From: Bog-756 sp963727955
Lineage (GTDB): Bacteria; Actinomycetota; Acidimicrobiia; Acidimicrobiales; RAAP-2
Length of the DNA stretch: 64,000 nucleotides
Direction of reading: 5' to 3'
Assembly (NCBI GenBank): GCA_963727955.1
Contig: CAVSII010000009.1
Coordinates: 1 to 64,000, forward strand
The notes below the pieces were generated by a model that was not told where the DNA came from, ran no database searches, and saw only the letters and a list, made by a program, of their open reading frames with translations. Below, piece by piece: positions 16,192 to 25,537 of the stretch (within the stretch, counting starts at the first letter, position 1; each line of letters starts with the position of its first letter). A program made the translations under genes and the position numbers.

Positions 16192-17814
16192 TCACTTCGA
16201 GCGTGACGGCTTACGACCCTTTTGGTCATTCATCTCGAAACGCGTCCGGAGTCGCAGTCGTGCCGGTGGCAGGTCGCCGTAGAGAAGCACCGCCTCTCCC
16301 GGAGGGGTTCGGCGCAGAACATCGGGCGCCGCCAATCGACGGACAGATTGCGAATGAGTTGTACTTGGGCCACCGCTCGATCCATGACCTCCAAGCGTCA
16401 CCGACGGGAGAACGACCTCCTCTTCGCCGATGAGGTGACTGGCATAGTCGAGCGTCGAGGGGTCCGAGATTCCCGACAGAAACAGTTTGGCGCGGTGGTT
16501 ATTGACCACGGTGGTGGATCGCTGACCGTAGCGGGCATTGATCTGAGCCATGTCATGCCAGACAGTGACCAACTGAATGCCATGACCCGCGGCAGTAGCT
16601 GCCAATGAGTCGAGATCCGATAACGGAGCGATGTTTGCCGCCTCGTCGAGCACAATGAGAAGCGGTGGCTCCAGTGGTCGTCGGCTGTGAGACACGTGAT
16701 CGTAGGCGTACTCGACGATTTGGCGCATCACCGATACGAACAGCGGCATCAGCCGCCGTTGGTCGTGGGCCGGAGCACACAGATAGAGCGTGTTCGTACC
16801 ATGCAGCAGTGTGGCAGGATCGATCTCCCCGCCAGCGGGAGCGTGCACAGGAGAAGGGGCAGGACCGGCCCAGCTCGATGTTCCCTGATGTGACTGCGGT
16901 ATAGGGACGAGACCGGCAAAAGGCTCGAGAATGGTCTCTACCGTTGTATAGATGGAGCTGCGCTGACGTTCCTCTTTCCCGAAGAGGGAACGGGCAACGT
17001 GCAGAGCAGGCTCCACTCCGGTGGCTTCGAGCACATTGAGTACCTCGTCCTCTTCCTGGGTGTCCACCCAGCGGATGACATCATCCATGTCGCCGCCACC
17101 GAAGGCCGCGGCGAAGAGGAGAGGTCCGAGCATTCGAGCGGCCGTTGCGTACCAGAAGTCGCCGTCGGTCATCGAGCCGGCAGACGACTTGGCTACCTCG
17201 GTCAGCGCTGAGGCCGCCCGGCGGGCCCCCGGCCACGTGCGCGAGGCGGGGAGCGGGGACCAGGAGGCAGAGGCCATACCGGTGGAACCGGACGGATCGA
17301 AGCACCAGACAGCTCCAGCCAGACGCCGGTGGTCGACGGTGTGCTCAAGCAAATCGGACTTGACGCTGGCCGCGATGACCGGCCCCTCCCAGCCCATGAT
17401 GGCCGGCACGGCAAAGCCGGATGTCTTGCGCGACTGGGTCGGCCCGATGACGATGACGGACTGGGCTCGCTCTGTGGCGATCAGGCGTCTACCCATGGTT
17501 CCGAGGACCAACCGTCCTGCCGGCGGAAGGTCGGCTCCCCCGGCCTTGCCCGCCACCAACGGCCGCAGGTCTGCAGCCCGAGCCCACCGGGCCGTTCGGT
17601 TGATTGCCCTTGTGGATCTGAGGGCTCGAATGCCGCCCCGTGCGCCTGTGGAAGGTGCCTGGCGTCCAGGAGGGGGGAGGCCCGGACGCCAGGCACCGAA
17701 GTGGTGGCCCGACGGTCCGACCCGTCCGAGCCACGTGCGATCGTTGCCGATCAGACCCACGCCGAGGAGAGCAGCGACGCCGACGACGGTGCTTGTGTCA
17801 GTTGCCACGCTCAT
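16192..17814 (-). CDS. VirD4/TraG-type coupling ATPase
   Basis: Type IV coupling-protein-like ATPase, 540 residues, which would deliver DNA or protein substrate to a membrane channel. An N-terminal hydrophobic segment is followed by Walker A GPTQSRKTSGFAVPAI (around residue 125) and Walker B LLIVLDEAANIAPL, then HGIQLVTVWHDMAQINARYG, the typical TraG sensor region. It is the last gene of a five-gene minus-strand operon and overlaps the VirB4-like gene by 4 nt (ATGA). No relaxase gene is in the window, so the substrate is unknown. Confidence 0.85.
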   Translation of the reverse strand: MSVATDTSTVVGVAALLGVGLIGNDRTWLGRVGPSGHHFGAWRPGLPPPGRQAPSTGARGGIRALRSTRAINRTARWARAADLRPLVAGKAGGADLPPAGRLVLGTMGRRLIATERAQSVIVIGPTQSRKTSGFAVPAIMGWEGPVIAASVKSDLLEHTVDHRRLAGAVWCFDPSGSTGMASASWSPLPASRTWPGARRAASALTEVAKSSAGSMTDGDFWYATAARMLGPLLFAAAFGGGDMDDVIRWVDTQEEDEVLNVLEATGVEPALHVARSLFGKEERQRSSIYTTVETILEPFAGLVPIPQSHQGTSSWAGPAPSPVHAPAGGEIDPATLLHGTNTLYLCAPAHDQRRLMPLFVSVMRQIVEYAYDHVSHSRRPLEPPLLIVLDEAANIAPLSDLDSLAATAAGHGIQLVTVWHDMAQINARYGQRSTTVVNNHRAKLFLSGISDPSTLDYASHLIGEEEVVLPSVTLGGHGSSGGPSTTHSQSVRRLAAPDVLRRTPPGEAVLLYGDLPPARLRLRTRFEMNDQKGRKPSRSK

Positions 17815-19274
17815 CGGGCATCGGGTGGGAGGACGACGTCGTCGTTCATGGCCTGGTCGGTGTCGGTGATCGCTGACTCGTCAGGAGCCAGACGATGTTC
17901 GACGAGGAACGACCGACGACCCACCTTCCACAGAGCCATACCCCGACGGAGCTGACTGGCAAGATCCTCCTCGGTTTCCGTGAGCCCCAGGAGTTCGCTG
18001 GTGCGCGCCACCTCTCCAGGAGACTGGGCGTAAACCACCCGGGTCTCGGAATCGGCCAGCAAACCCTCGGCCAGATTGACCTGTTCGGATCCGGTGGACC
18101 CGACGGCGCGAAGATCCGACAGGCGGTGGAGGACCGCGATATTGGCGACCCCCATGGCCCACGACAATTTCCACGATGTCTGCAACCAGCGGGCCACGCC
18201 GAGGTTCGAAAGGATGGCCCACGCTTCATCGACGACAAGGATGATGCGGTTTCGATTCTGAGCCCGAACCGCGCTTTGCAGCCACGCTGCCGCGCAGGCC
18301 ATGAGGACTCCCAGTGCCGGGGAGTGGTAGACAGCGGACAGGTCCAGGACGACCAGAGGTCCGTCGAGCCGAAGCCCAGGGGTCGTCTGCCCATCGAACA
18401 TCCCACACAAGTCCCCGCCCACGAGCCGCCGGAGCTCGAGGGCCACGTCCCGCCCGTCCTCGGCCAGAACATCAGGAGTGGTTCGAAGAGCGGTGGCGGC
18501 GTCGACCGGTGGTTCGAGGAGTGCGTCCACAACGTGGGGAAGGGTCGGCGCCGGCACACGGGCGCATTGGGCCTTCCGTGTCGCCTCGCCCAGCGCGGCA
18601 TCGATCGCCGCCCGCTCCCTGGGCAGGAGATCCCGACCGAGGCAGGCCACAGCCAGCGACGACGTCAGCATGACCCGGCGCCGCAAGGCGGCGTCCGGTT
18701 GCGCACCCCGTTGCCTGTCCCATCCCGACCCTCCTGCCGTCGCTCCTCCCGCTGCAGCCGCCGCGCCTCCCGCGGCCGCAGCCGCCGCGCCTCCCGCGGC
18801 CGCAGCCGCCGCGCCCTCCTCAGCCGTTAGCGCGGAGGCTGTCCTACCGACTCCGGCGGCGGGGTCACCAGTACCGTCGAGCGTTTCTTCGGTGTCGAGC
18901 GGGTTGAGCCGGACCGACCCTCCCGGACGCAACGCCACCGGCTCCACGCCCCAGGCCCGGGCAAGGGGGCCGTACTCCCCTTTCGGATCCACCACCCAGG
19001 CACGACGACCGAATACGGCCTGCCGCCACAGGTATGTCTTGACGAAAGAGCTCTTTCCCCGCCCGATCTGACCGATCACCAGCATGTTCGGATTGGTGAT
19101 CACCCCTCTCCGGTAAAGGATGAACGGGTCGTACACGAATGACCCACCGAGGACGTCCCGACCGATCAGAACTCCTTCGTGGCCGAGGCCGGCCTCACAG
19201 ACCAAAGGGTAAGCAGCGCAGAGATGCCGAGTCGTTGCTACGTGCGCCGGAACCCGAAAGGAGGATGGGCTCAC
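17811..19274 (-). CDS. VirB4-like secretion ATPase
   Basis: Cytoplasmic energiser of a type IV-like secretion machine, 487 residues, shorter than full-length VirB4 because only the motor part is present. Walker A is GQIGRGKSSFVKTYLW (around residue 67), with VVDPKGEYGPLARAWG following; Walker B is IILVVDEAWAILSNLG. Between them sits an Ala/Gly linker of about 30 residues encoded by 24-bp repeats (about 18750-18820), an unusual expansion. Start overlaps the stop of the SCO6880-like gene by 4 nt and its own stop overlaps the VirD4 start. Confidence 0.85.
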   Translation of the reverse strand: MSPSSFRVPAHVATTRHLCAAYPLVCEAGLGHEGVLIGRDVLGGSFVYDPFILYRRGVITNPNMLVIGQIGRGKSSFVKTYLWRQAVFGRRAWVVDPKGEYGPLARAWGVEPVALRPGGSVRLNPLDTEETLDGTGDPAAGVGRTASALTAEEGAAAAAAGGAAAAAAGGAAAAAGGATAGGSGWDRQRGAQPDAALRRRVMLTSSLAVACLGRDLLPRERAAIDAALGEATRKAQCARVPAPTLPHVVDALLEPPVDAATALRTTPDVLAEDGRDVALELRRLVGGDLCGMFDGQTTPGLRLDGPLVVLDLSAVYHSPALGVLMACAAAWLQSAVRAQNRNRIILVVDEAWAILSNLGVARWLQTSWKLSWAMGVANIAVLHRLSDLRAVGSTGSEQVNLAEGLLADSETRVVYAQSPGEVARTSELLGLTETEEDLASQLRRGMALWKVGRRSFLVEHRLAPDESAITDTDQAMNDDVVLPPDAR

Positions 19275-20950
19275 GATAGGCCGCGACCCAGCGGCAGAGA
19301 ACAGGCAAAGGCTGCGTCCTGAGTGCCGTAGAGAAGGCGTAGCTCGAGGCCGGATTGACTCGCTGCCTGTTCTACCGAGGAGCAGCTCGCAGCCAGCTCC
19401 GACTTGGCGTCAGCAGTTACCGTCAAATATCCCGAAAATCGATACTGGGCGTGTCCGTCGGCCAGCTCGGTGTCCCGGTCCTCCACACTTTCCTTTTGTC
19501 GACGGTGGCGGGCGGTAACAAGAAACCCTCCTCGGCGGCGCAGTTCGCCGTCAGCCAGATCGGCTGTCCGGGCTTGGGCCACCTGTCGAGCGGCCCGCAG
19601 CGGGCTTACCGGCTCCATGACCATGATGAGTGAGCGTCGCACCGGCGAGAACAGCAGCGGTCCGAGGAAGTCCGGGGTCACGTCGACCCGCGGCCATTCG
19701 GCGATCCAGTAGACGGCGTGCCAGGTGCCGTCGGTGCGCACGGCATCCCACGACGGTTCGATGGCTATAGGCCAGGGCCACCGGCCGACTGGTGCGTCGT
19801 CCGGGCGTGCGGCCTGTCCGCCCACCTGCCTGTCCGTCCGATCGGCGGAACGGGTACCGCCGGAACCGGCAATGCCGGAACCGGCAGTGCCGGCACTATC
19901 AGAGTCGGCGTCAACAGGGGCGATGGCCTCGCCTATCACCCGGCTCAAGGCTCCGGGCCCGAGTACGCCGTCGACGGTTATGTCAGCTCCCTCGAGGGCA
20001 CGATGCAACATGTGGATTTCGCGAGGCAGCACATCACCCGCCGCCGTCGCACCCTTGCGCGCCGAATGGCCCGCCCGAAACGGGCGAGACGTTCGCACCG
20101 AAAGGGACACGTAGACCCGGTGACGTCGGGTCACCGGTGCCGCTCCGTCCACCAGCGTCTGATACGACCGACCGGCGGCCGAATCCGGGCCGAGTAGGGC
20201 GTGGTCGGCTCGGTAGCGGCGAACAGCTGTGCCGTCATCCGGGAGGCATGATTCGATCCACTGGATCCGATGCACCTCCGAACCCTCCCGGGCCATCGAC
20301 GACAGCGTTCGGGCCCACGCCCCAATGCGCGCGTCCTGGTCGCTCGGACCGAGGAGAGCGAAGCTGTGCCCTCGCACGGCCAGCACCGCGGTGGCCGTTC
20401 GGGAGGGGCCGTCGACGACAACACCGAGCTCTGGGGCTGAAGGATCCCCTCCCAACGGCACGGCCACGATGTGAACCCCGTCGAAGACGGTGCGCCGAGC
20501 CATGGAACGGAAGACTTCCGGCACTCTCCGTATATCGATGACCTCATTGCGCCGAGTTCCCGCAATCTGGTCATGAGCGTGCCCGAGCGGGTGCTCACCC
20601 CGACCGGGGGTGGCCACGATGAGCCGGTGTCCATTCCCCGGAGCATGCGCCAACTGACGGCGGGCCCCCAGGCCTCCGGTCCACGCCCATCGAACTACGA
20701 GGGGAAACCACTGGTCCCCCGTTCGTCCCTGAACAGGCCAGAACGCCACGGCCACGCCGACGCCCGTACCGATCACTGCCACCGCCACACCTCCGGCGGA
20801 TGGCCGGGACCGCACGGCGAGCACCCCCACGATGAGTCCGGCGGCGACGGCGGCGATCTGCCCACCCCGCCATCCGGCGATCACACCGCGCCGCTCGAGT
20901 GGGGAGAACCGGTACCTGACACGATCGGTCGGCCGGTGCTCCGTGGTCAC
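19271..20950 (-). CDS. SCO6880-like membrane component of the secretion locus
   Basis: 559-residue protein resembling the SCO6880 family that accompanies VirB4-type ATPases in actinobacteria. Two adjacent N-terminal membrane segments (about residues 30-48 and 55-72: IAAVAAGLIVGVLAV and VAVAVIGTGVGVAVAFW) anchor a large soluble part. That part contains VPLGGDPSAPELGVVVDGPS and a C-terminal region ending in LRLLYGTQDAAFACSLPLG. It may provide the membrane platform that the truncated VirB4 lacks; that role is inference. Starts within the stop of the TrbL-like gene and ends within the start of the VirB4-like gene (4-nt overlaps both sides). Confidence 0.75.
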   Translation of the reverse strand: MTTEHRPTDRVRYRFSPLERRGVIAGWRGGQIAAVAAGLIVGVLAVRSRPSAGGVAVAVIGTGVGVAVAFWPVQGRTGDQWFPLVVRWAWTGGLGARRQLAHAPGNGHRLIVATPGRGEHPLGHAHDQIAGTRRNEVIDIRRVPEVFRSMARRTVFDGVHIVAVPLGGDPSAPELGVVVDGPSRTATAVLAVRGHSFALLGPSDQDARIGAWARTLSSMAREGSEVHRIQWIESCLPDDGTAVRRYRADHALLGPDSAAGRSYQTLVDGAAPVTRRHRVYVSLSVRTSRPFRAGHSARKGATAAGDVLPREIHMLHRALEGADITVDGVLGPGALSRVIGEAIAPVDADSDSAGTAGSGIAGSGGTRSADRTDRQVGGQAARPDDAPVGRWPWPIAIEPSWDAVRTDGTWHAVYWIAEWPRVDVTPDFLGPLLFSPVRRSLIMVMEPVSPLRAARQVAQARTADLADGELRRRGGFLVTARHRRQKESVEDRDTELADGHAQYRFSGYLTVTADAKSELAASCSSVEQAASQSGLELRLLYGTQDAAFACSLPLGRGLS

Positions 20951-22788
20951 AGTCCGTCGCCCGGGAGCGGATCGTTGGGTTGCGTCGTTGGCGATGGGTC
21001 AACGGGGGAAGCGGCGGGCAACGGACCAGGACTCGGTAACCGCTGTGCGGGAATCAACCGCACACCCAACTCGTCATGACCGATCACGTCCGGTCGCAAG
21101 GTGTGCCTTGGCGCCGGAACGGGGGATGGAGATACCTCGAAGGGTGGCCCCGACCCCACAGTGCCGATGCCCGCCGTGCCGATGCCCGCCGTGCCGATGC
21201 CCGCCGTGCCGATGCCCGCCGTGCCGATGCCCATGACGCTGTCCGTGCGGCCTGACATGCCCCCGTCCACCCCGGCCGGACCGAGAAGGGACGATCCGAC
21301 CGAACCCGACGAAGGCAATGACGTCTGTTCGATACCCGTTGGATCTGACTCTCGTCCGCTGGCCCCGTCTGCGTCGAGGAGGTCGCCAAAGTGACGACGG
21401 GCGGCGGCAGTCGCTTGCGGATGCACCGCCCATGCCGGTATCCCATGTCCCGGAGAATTCAAGGTCCCGACACCGGTCCTTTCCACGGAGGACGGCTCGG
21501 AATCAGGTCGAGTTCCAGGCGGTCCAGCGCCACCTGGACCGCCGGCAGTTCCGGCGGCGAGTCCCCCAGAGGTTCCGTCCGAATCGCCCGAACCGTCCGA
21601 ATGGCCCGAACCGAGTGATCCGACCGCTGAGCCGATCAGCCCGCCGGCGATGCCACCACCGGCACCCATCACCGCTCCAGCCACTGACGACCGCATGGCC
21701 ACAACAGCCAAGCCTTTGACAGGAGTGGCCGCTGTCTGCCGGGCGCGATGGCTGAGCCCCTCAAGATGACCGACTGCCCCCGCCTCAATGAAGGGCAGGA
21801 GGCGAAAGAGTGCCCACGGGGCAAATGCGGCGAGGAGGAGAAGGGCGGTGCCACCCAAAACGGCAGTGAACCCACCCCCATCGGCACCAGTTGCGACCCC
21901 ACTGCCTCCCGCACTCCCACCGCCACCATTTGCCGTCGCTCCTGTTCCCCCGGCCAAAGCACCGGCAGCCAAGCTCAGTACGGCGACGATGACGAACTTC
22001 CCGAGGATGAGGGCGACCAGAGTGTCGACCAGTCGACGGCACCAGTGGGCGATAGCGGGCCAGGCCAGGCTGGCCAGCACCAGCGGTAGGAAGAGCACGG
22101 CCACGTAGATGGCGGCCGAACGGATGAGGAGCTCGACCCACACCATCAACGCACCGAATACGACGACCAGCCCGGCGATGAACAGAACGAAGGTGGGCAC
22201 GGTGGGCTGAGCGGTGCCAGACCCGGACAAACCGAGACTGACCTCCGAGAGGAATCGCCCAGCGTCGACCCCGGCCCCTTGCGAGACGACATCACTCATG
22301 GTGTCGGTCAACGCCAGTCCCAGCGACACCAGCTTGATGGCCACCGCCGTCAACAACAGGGCCAGGGGAACATTGACCAGTACCGATCGGATCAGCATCG
22401 AGCCGTTCTGCCTGTAAATGGCCTGCATGATCCCAAGCAGCAGCATGGGGACGATGACCACGCCGGCCAGGGCCACCATGGTGGCATAGTTAGATAGGAA
22501 CCACGAAGCTCCGAGATCGACGGTGGTGGTGCTGGTGATGACGGCGCCGATCTGAGTCAACAGCCAGCTGGCCCCGCCGGTGACCCAACCACCGAGGGCA
22601 TTGAGCACACTGTCCACTCCGAGCCCGGCCAGCGATGAGGCGACGGAGGAAACGGCGGATGAAGTGACCGCCGATGTGACTGACGAAGTGACCTTGCAGG
22701 CGGTGCTGAGTCCCGACATGGCCAAGGCAGAAGCCACCGACGGACAGGACACATCCGGCACCACCGGCAATCCCCCGATGCCGGTCAC
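20947..22788 (-). CDS. TrbL/VirB6-like polytopic membrane protein
   Basis: 613-residue inner-membrane protein with at least six hydrophobic segments (for example MVALAGVVIVPMLLLGIMQA, VPLALLLTAVAIKLVSLGLA, FVLFIAGLVVVFGALMVWVE) in its first 330 residues. A long Gly/Ser/Pro-rich cytoplasmic or extracytoplasmic tail follows. This layout matches TrbL/VirB6 channel components. A 15-bp tandem repeat in the tail (21161-21235) encodes repeated GIGTA. The start is GTG 22788, one base after the stop of the upstream small membrane protein gene. Likely the central pore of the secretion machine. Confidence 0.75.
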   Translation of the reverse strand: MTGIGGLPVVPDVSCPSVASALAMSGLSTACKVTSSVTSAVTSSAVSSVASSLAGLGVDSVLNALGGWVTGGASWLLTQIGAVITSTTTVDLGASWFLSNYATMVALAGVVIVPMLLLGIMQAIYRQNGSMLIRSVLVNVPLALLLTAVAIKLVSLGLALTDTMSDVVSQGAGVDAGRFLSEVSLGLSGSGTAQPTVPTFVLFIAGLVVVFGALMVWVELLIRSAAIYVAVLFLPLVLASLAWPAIAHWCRRLVDTLVALILGKFVIVAVLSLAAGALAGGTGATANGGGGSAGGSGVATGADGGGFTAVLGGTALLLLAAFAPWALFRLLPFIEAGAVGHLEGLSHRARQTAATPVKGLAVVAMRSSVAGAVMGAGGGIAGGLIGSAVGSLGSGHSDGSGDSDGTSGGLAAGTAGGPGGAGPPGTRPDSEPSSVERTGVGTLNSPGHGIPAWAVHPQATAAARRHFGDLLDADGASGRESDPTGIEQTSLPSSGSVGSSLLGPAGVDGGMSGRTDSVMGIGTAGIGTAGIGTAGIGTAGIGTVGSGPPFEVSPSPVPAPRHTLRPDVIGHDELGVRLIPAQRLPSPGPLPAASPVDPSPTTQPNDPLPGDGL

Positions 22789-22789
22789 C

Positions 22790-23223
22790 TCAGTGGACGC
22801 CCTGTCCGGTGTTGAAGAAGAAGTTTACGATGCCCGGACCCGCCCCGATCAACAAGGCAGCGAACCCGGAGATGAGCACGGCACGACGGCCGACGTAACT
22901 CTGCTGGTAGTTCTGCCCGTGCGAGCCGAGCGCCCACGCCGCCGCCCCGACCACCAGGCCGACCAGGGACAGAGCCAGGGCCCACCCGTCCAGGCCGTTC
23001 ATCAACTTCTGAAGGACGTCCCCGCCGGGGAGTGCGCCGGTGTCCGGCGTGAGCTGGAGATTGGAGGTGGCCGTCAGCACGGCATGCGCGGCATGCACGG
23101 CACCGGCGGCACCGGCGGCACGGCGGCATGCGCGGCATGCACGGCACCGGCGGCACCGGCGGCATGCGCGGCATGCACGGCGCCGAAAGCAGCGGGGGTG
23201 GGAATCAGGGGCGTCGAGGTCAT
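22790..23223 (-). CDS. Small pilin-sized membrane protein of the secretion locus (one-base frame break in repeats)
   Basis: First gene of the secretion operon; 144 residues after repair. ATG 23223 (MTSTPLIPTPAAFGAVHAAHAA) starts an Ala-rich, signal-like region built from GC-rich repeats. A C is missing near 23121, where one repeat copy is shorter than its neighbours. The conserved part follows in the next frame: SNLQLTPDTGALPGGDVLQK, a membrane helix GWALALSLVGLVVGAAAWAL, SHGQNYQQSYVGRRAVLIS and a second helix ending IVNFFFNTGQGVH. Two helices and small size resemble VirB2-type pilins; I recall the actinobacterial DUF6112 family as the closest match, not verified. Confidence 0.7.
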
Positions 23224-23230
23224 GGAATTC

Positions 23231-23259
23231 ACAGTAGAGAACCGCCAACGGCATTTCAA
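23231..23259 (-). promoter_or_regulatory. Leaderless sigma-70-type promoter of the secretion operon
   Basis: On the minus strand TTGAAA (23254-23259) is separated by exactly 17 bp from TACTGT (23231-23236), which ends 7 nt before the ATG at 23223. This is a near-consensus housekeeping promoter and predicts a leaderless mRNA for the whole five-gene operon. The local sequence is clearly AT-richer than its surroundings. Confidence 0.7.
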
Positions 23260-23339
23260 TACTTTTCATGATTTTTCATTACACAGGCCGCAGGCGGAGG
23301 AAGCCCACGGTGGAGTCACCGGCCTGTCATGCTTAGGCC

Positions 23340-24578
23340 GTGAAGCCTTACGTCATCGGCTACGTCGTCCTGGGCGCGGTGGCCATTCTGGCCGTCTACA
23401 TCGCCGCTCGACTGGGGCGTCGGGCCGGGCGTCGGGCGCTTCAGCAGAGGCTCACCGCTCTGTCCAACCGCCTCGGGGTCGAGCCCCCCGACGATGGCGG
23501 GGTCGAGCCCGTCCTGGGCCACCTCGAAAAGGTCACCGGCGAGGCGGCCGAAGCGGTCACCGAGGCCAGCTCGGACGCCATTCGCCTGCGTCGGGCCCTC
23601 GATACCCTGCCCCAGGGGGTCATCGTCTGCGACGAGAACGGTGACGTGGCCTTTCGCAACGCCCGGGCCAATGCCCTGATGAACAACCGCCACGGTGACG
23701 CCCTGGCCGCTCAGGCGGTGACCGAAATGCTCGAAAACGCCTGGCAGGACGGTTCGGCCGAACGCACCCTCGACCTGTACGGACCGCCACGGCAGACGCT
23801 GAATGTGCGGACGAGACTGGTCGACGACGGGCGCCGGCCTCTCGGTGTGATCGCCATCATCGAGGACATATCCGAGCGGAGACGACTCGAGGAGATCCGT
23901 CGGGATTTCGTGGCCAACGTGAGCCACGAGCTCAAGACCCCCATCGGTGCCCTCGGCCTGCTGGCCGAGACGCTCACCGTCGAGCGGGACGCCACCGTCG
24001 CCCAGCGTCTGGCCTTGCGTATCAATGCCGAAGCCTTCCGGGTCAGTCGCATCATCGACGACCTCCTCGACCTCAGCCGCATCGAATCCGAGGAGTCACC
24101 GCCCCGGGAGCCGATCTACATCAACCTGGTCATGGCTGAAGCCGTCGAACGGGTCAGATCGGCGGCCGAACAGAGAAGCATTACCATCGAGCTCGATGAG
24201 CCAGAACCCCCGGTATACGTGCTGGGCGACCGCCGCCAGCTGGTTTCGGCCATCCACAGCCTGCTCGAGAACGCCGTGACCTTCTCGTACGAAGAGGGCA
24301 CCGTGCGGGTGGCCGGGGAACGCTCCGACGGCCATGTGCAGCTGACCGTGGCCGATACCGGCGTCGGGATTCCGGCGCGCGACCTCGAACGCATCTTCGA
24401 ACGCTTCTACCGTGTGGACCACGGCCGCAGTCGCGAATCGGGGGGCACCGGCCTCGGGCTGTCGATCGTCCGTCATGTGGCCAGCAACCATCAGGGCCAC
24501 GTCGAGGTCGACTCACGCGAAGGCGAGGGGTCGACGTTCACTCTCATCCTTCCCAGCCCTCCCGAGTACTCGGCATGA
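23340..24578 (+). CDS. Sensor histidine kinase, PhoR/SenX3-like
   Basis: Membrane sensor kinase of 412 residues. One N-terminal membrane helix (residues 5-23, VIGYVVLGAVAILAVYIAA) precedes a PAS-like domain (ALDTLPQGVIVCDENGDVAF). The DHp helix carries the phospho-His in FVANVSHELKTPIGALGLL, and the ATPase has N (HSLLENAVTFS), G1 (VADTGVGIP) and G2 (GTGLGLSIVRHV) boxes. GTG 23340 starts the gene; the stop overlaps the response-regulator start (ATGA). SenX3-type kinases respond to phosphate limitation; that role is likely but not shown by phosphate genes in this window. Confidence 0.88.
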   Translation: MKPYVIGYVVLGAVAILAVYIAARLGRRAGRRALQQRLTALSNRLGVEPPDDGGVEPVLGHLEKVTGEAAEAVTEASSDAIRLRRALDTLPQGVIVCDENGDVAFRNARANALMNNRHGDALAAQAVTEMLENAWQDGSAERTLDLYGPPRQTLNVRTRLVDDGRRPLGVIAIIEDISERRRLEEIRRDFVANVSHELKTPIGALGLLAETLTVERDATVAQRLALRINAEAFRVSRIIDDLLDLSRIESEESPPREPIYINLVMAEAVERVRSAAEQRSITIELDEPEPPVYVLGDRRQLVSAIHSLLENAVTFSYEEGTVRVAGERSDGHVQLTVADTGVGIPARDLERIFERFYRVDHGRSRESGGTGLGLSIVRHVASNHQGHVEVDSREGEGSTFTLILPSPPEYSA

Positions 24579-25433
24579 GCAAGAAGACGGCGGCGCCGGT
24601 GCCCGAAGTACTGCAGACCAAGGTATTGCTGGCCGAGGACGACGAGTCGTTCATCGATGCTCTGGTCATCGGGCTCGGTCGCGAAGGATTCGACGTTTCG
24701 GTGGCCCGCGACGGCAACGAGGCCCTCCGCCTGTTCGCCGCCGTCGAGCCGGATCTGGTGCTGCTCGACCTCATGCTGCCCCGTCTGTCCGGCATCGATG
24801 TGTGCCGGTCGATCCGGGCACGCTCCGCCGTTCCCATCATCATGGTCACGGCCAAGGGAACCGAGATCGACACCGTGGTCGGTCTCGAGGTGGGCGCTGA
24901 CGACTACGTCTCCAAGCCCTACCGCCTACGCGGAACTGGTGGCCCGGATGCGTGCCGTCCTGCGCCGGACGCCGACGACCAACGGGGGGCACGGAGGGCT
25001 CGGAGGGCCGGGAGGGCTCGGTGGGCCGGGAGACGCCGCTGCACCGAATCACCCGTCCATGGGTGGTCTGGCCGGCACGGTACGCAACGGCGACGTCGGT
25101 CTCCCGGCCAATGCGGTGCTGGACGCCGGTGGCATCCAGATCGATCCCGACCGCCATCTGGTGTTCGTGCGCGGCCAGGACGTCCACCTGCGCCGCAAGG
25201 AGTTCGAACTGCTCTCGCTGCTGATGGAGAACGCAGGACGTCTCCTGACCCGCGATGTGCTCATCGACAGGATCTGGGGCTCGGACTACTTCGGTGACAC
25301 CAAGACCCTCGACGTACACATCAAACGTCTGCGCAGTCATGTCGAGGAGGACCCCTCCTCGCCCAAGTTGATCACCACCATCCGTGGTGTCGGCTACCGC
25401 TTCGACGTCCCCCGGGACGCGGCCGGCCAGTAA
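24575..25433 (+). CDS. OmpR/RegX3-type response regulator (one-base insertion)
   Basis: Two-domain regulator, 285 residues after repair. The receiver domain has the acidic pocket LLAEDDE, phospho-acceptor Asp in DLVLLDLMLPRLSG, and GADDYVSKPY. One extra G near 24933 breaks the frame inside PYRLRELVARMRAVLRR. A Gly-rich, repeat-like linker (GGLGGPGGLGGPGD) about 45 residues long joins it to the winged-helix domain (HLRRKEFELLSLLMENAGRL, TLDVHIKRLRSHVEEDP, TTIRGVGYRFD). It is coupled to the kinase gene by a 4-nt overlap. The indel is most likely a sequence error, as both halves are well conserved. Confidence 0.85.
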
Positions 25434-25537
25434 CCGGGACCGCCGCAGCGCTCGGGCCGATCCGGACGACCGGCTGATCTGGCTGACCCGGTCGATCGCG
25501 GCCGATCTGCTAAATCGAGCCGGCTATGTGGGTCGGC

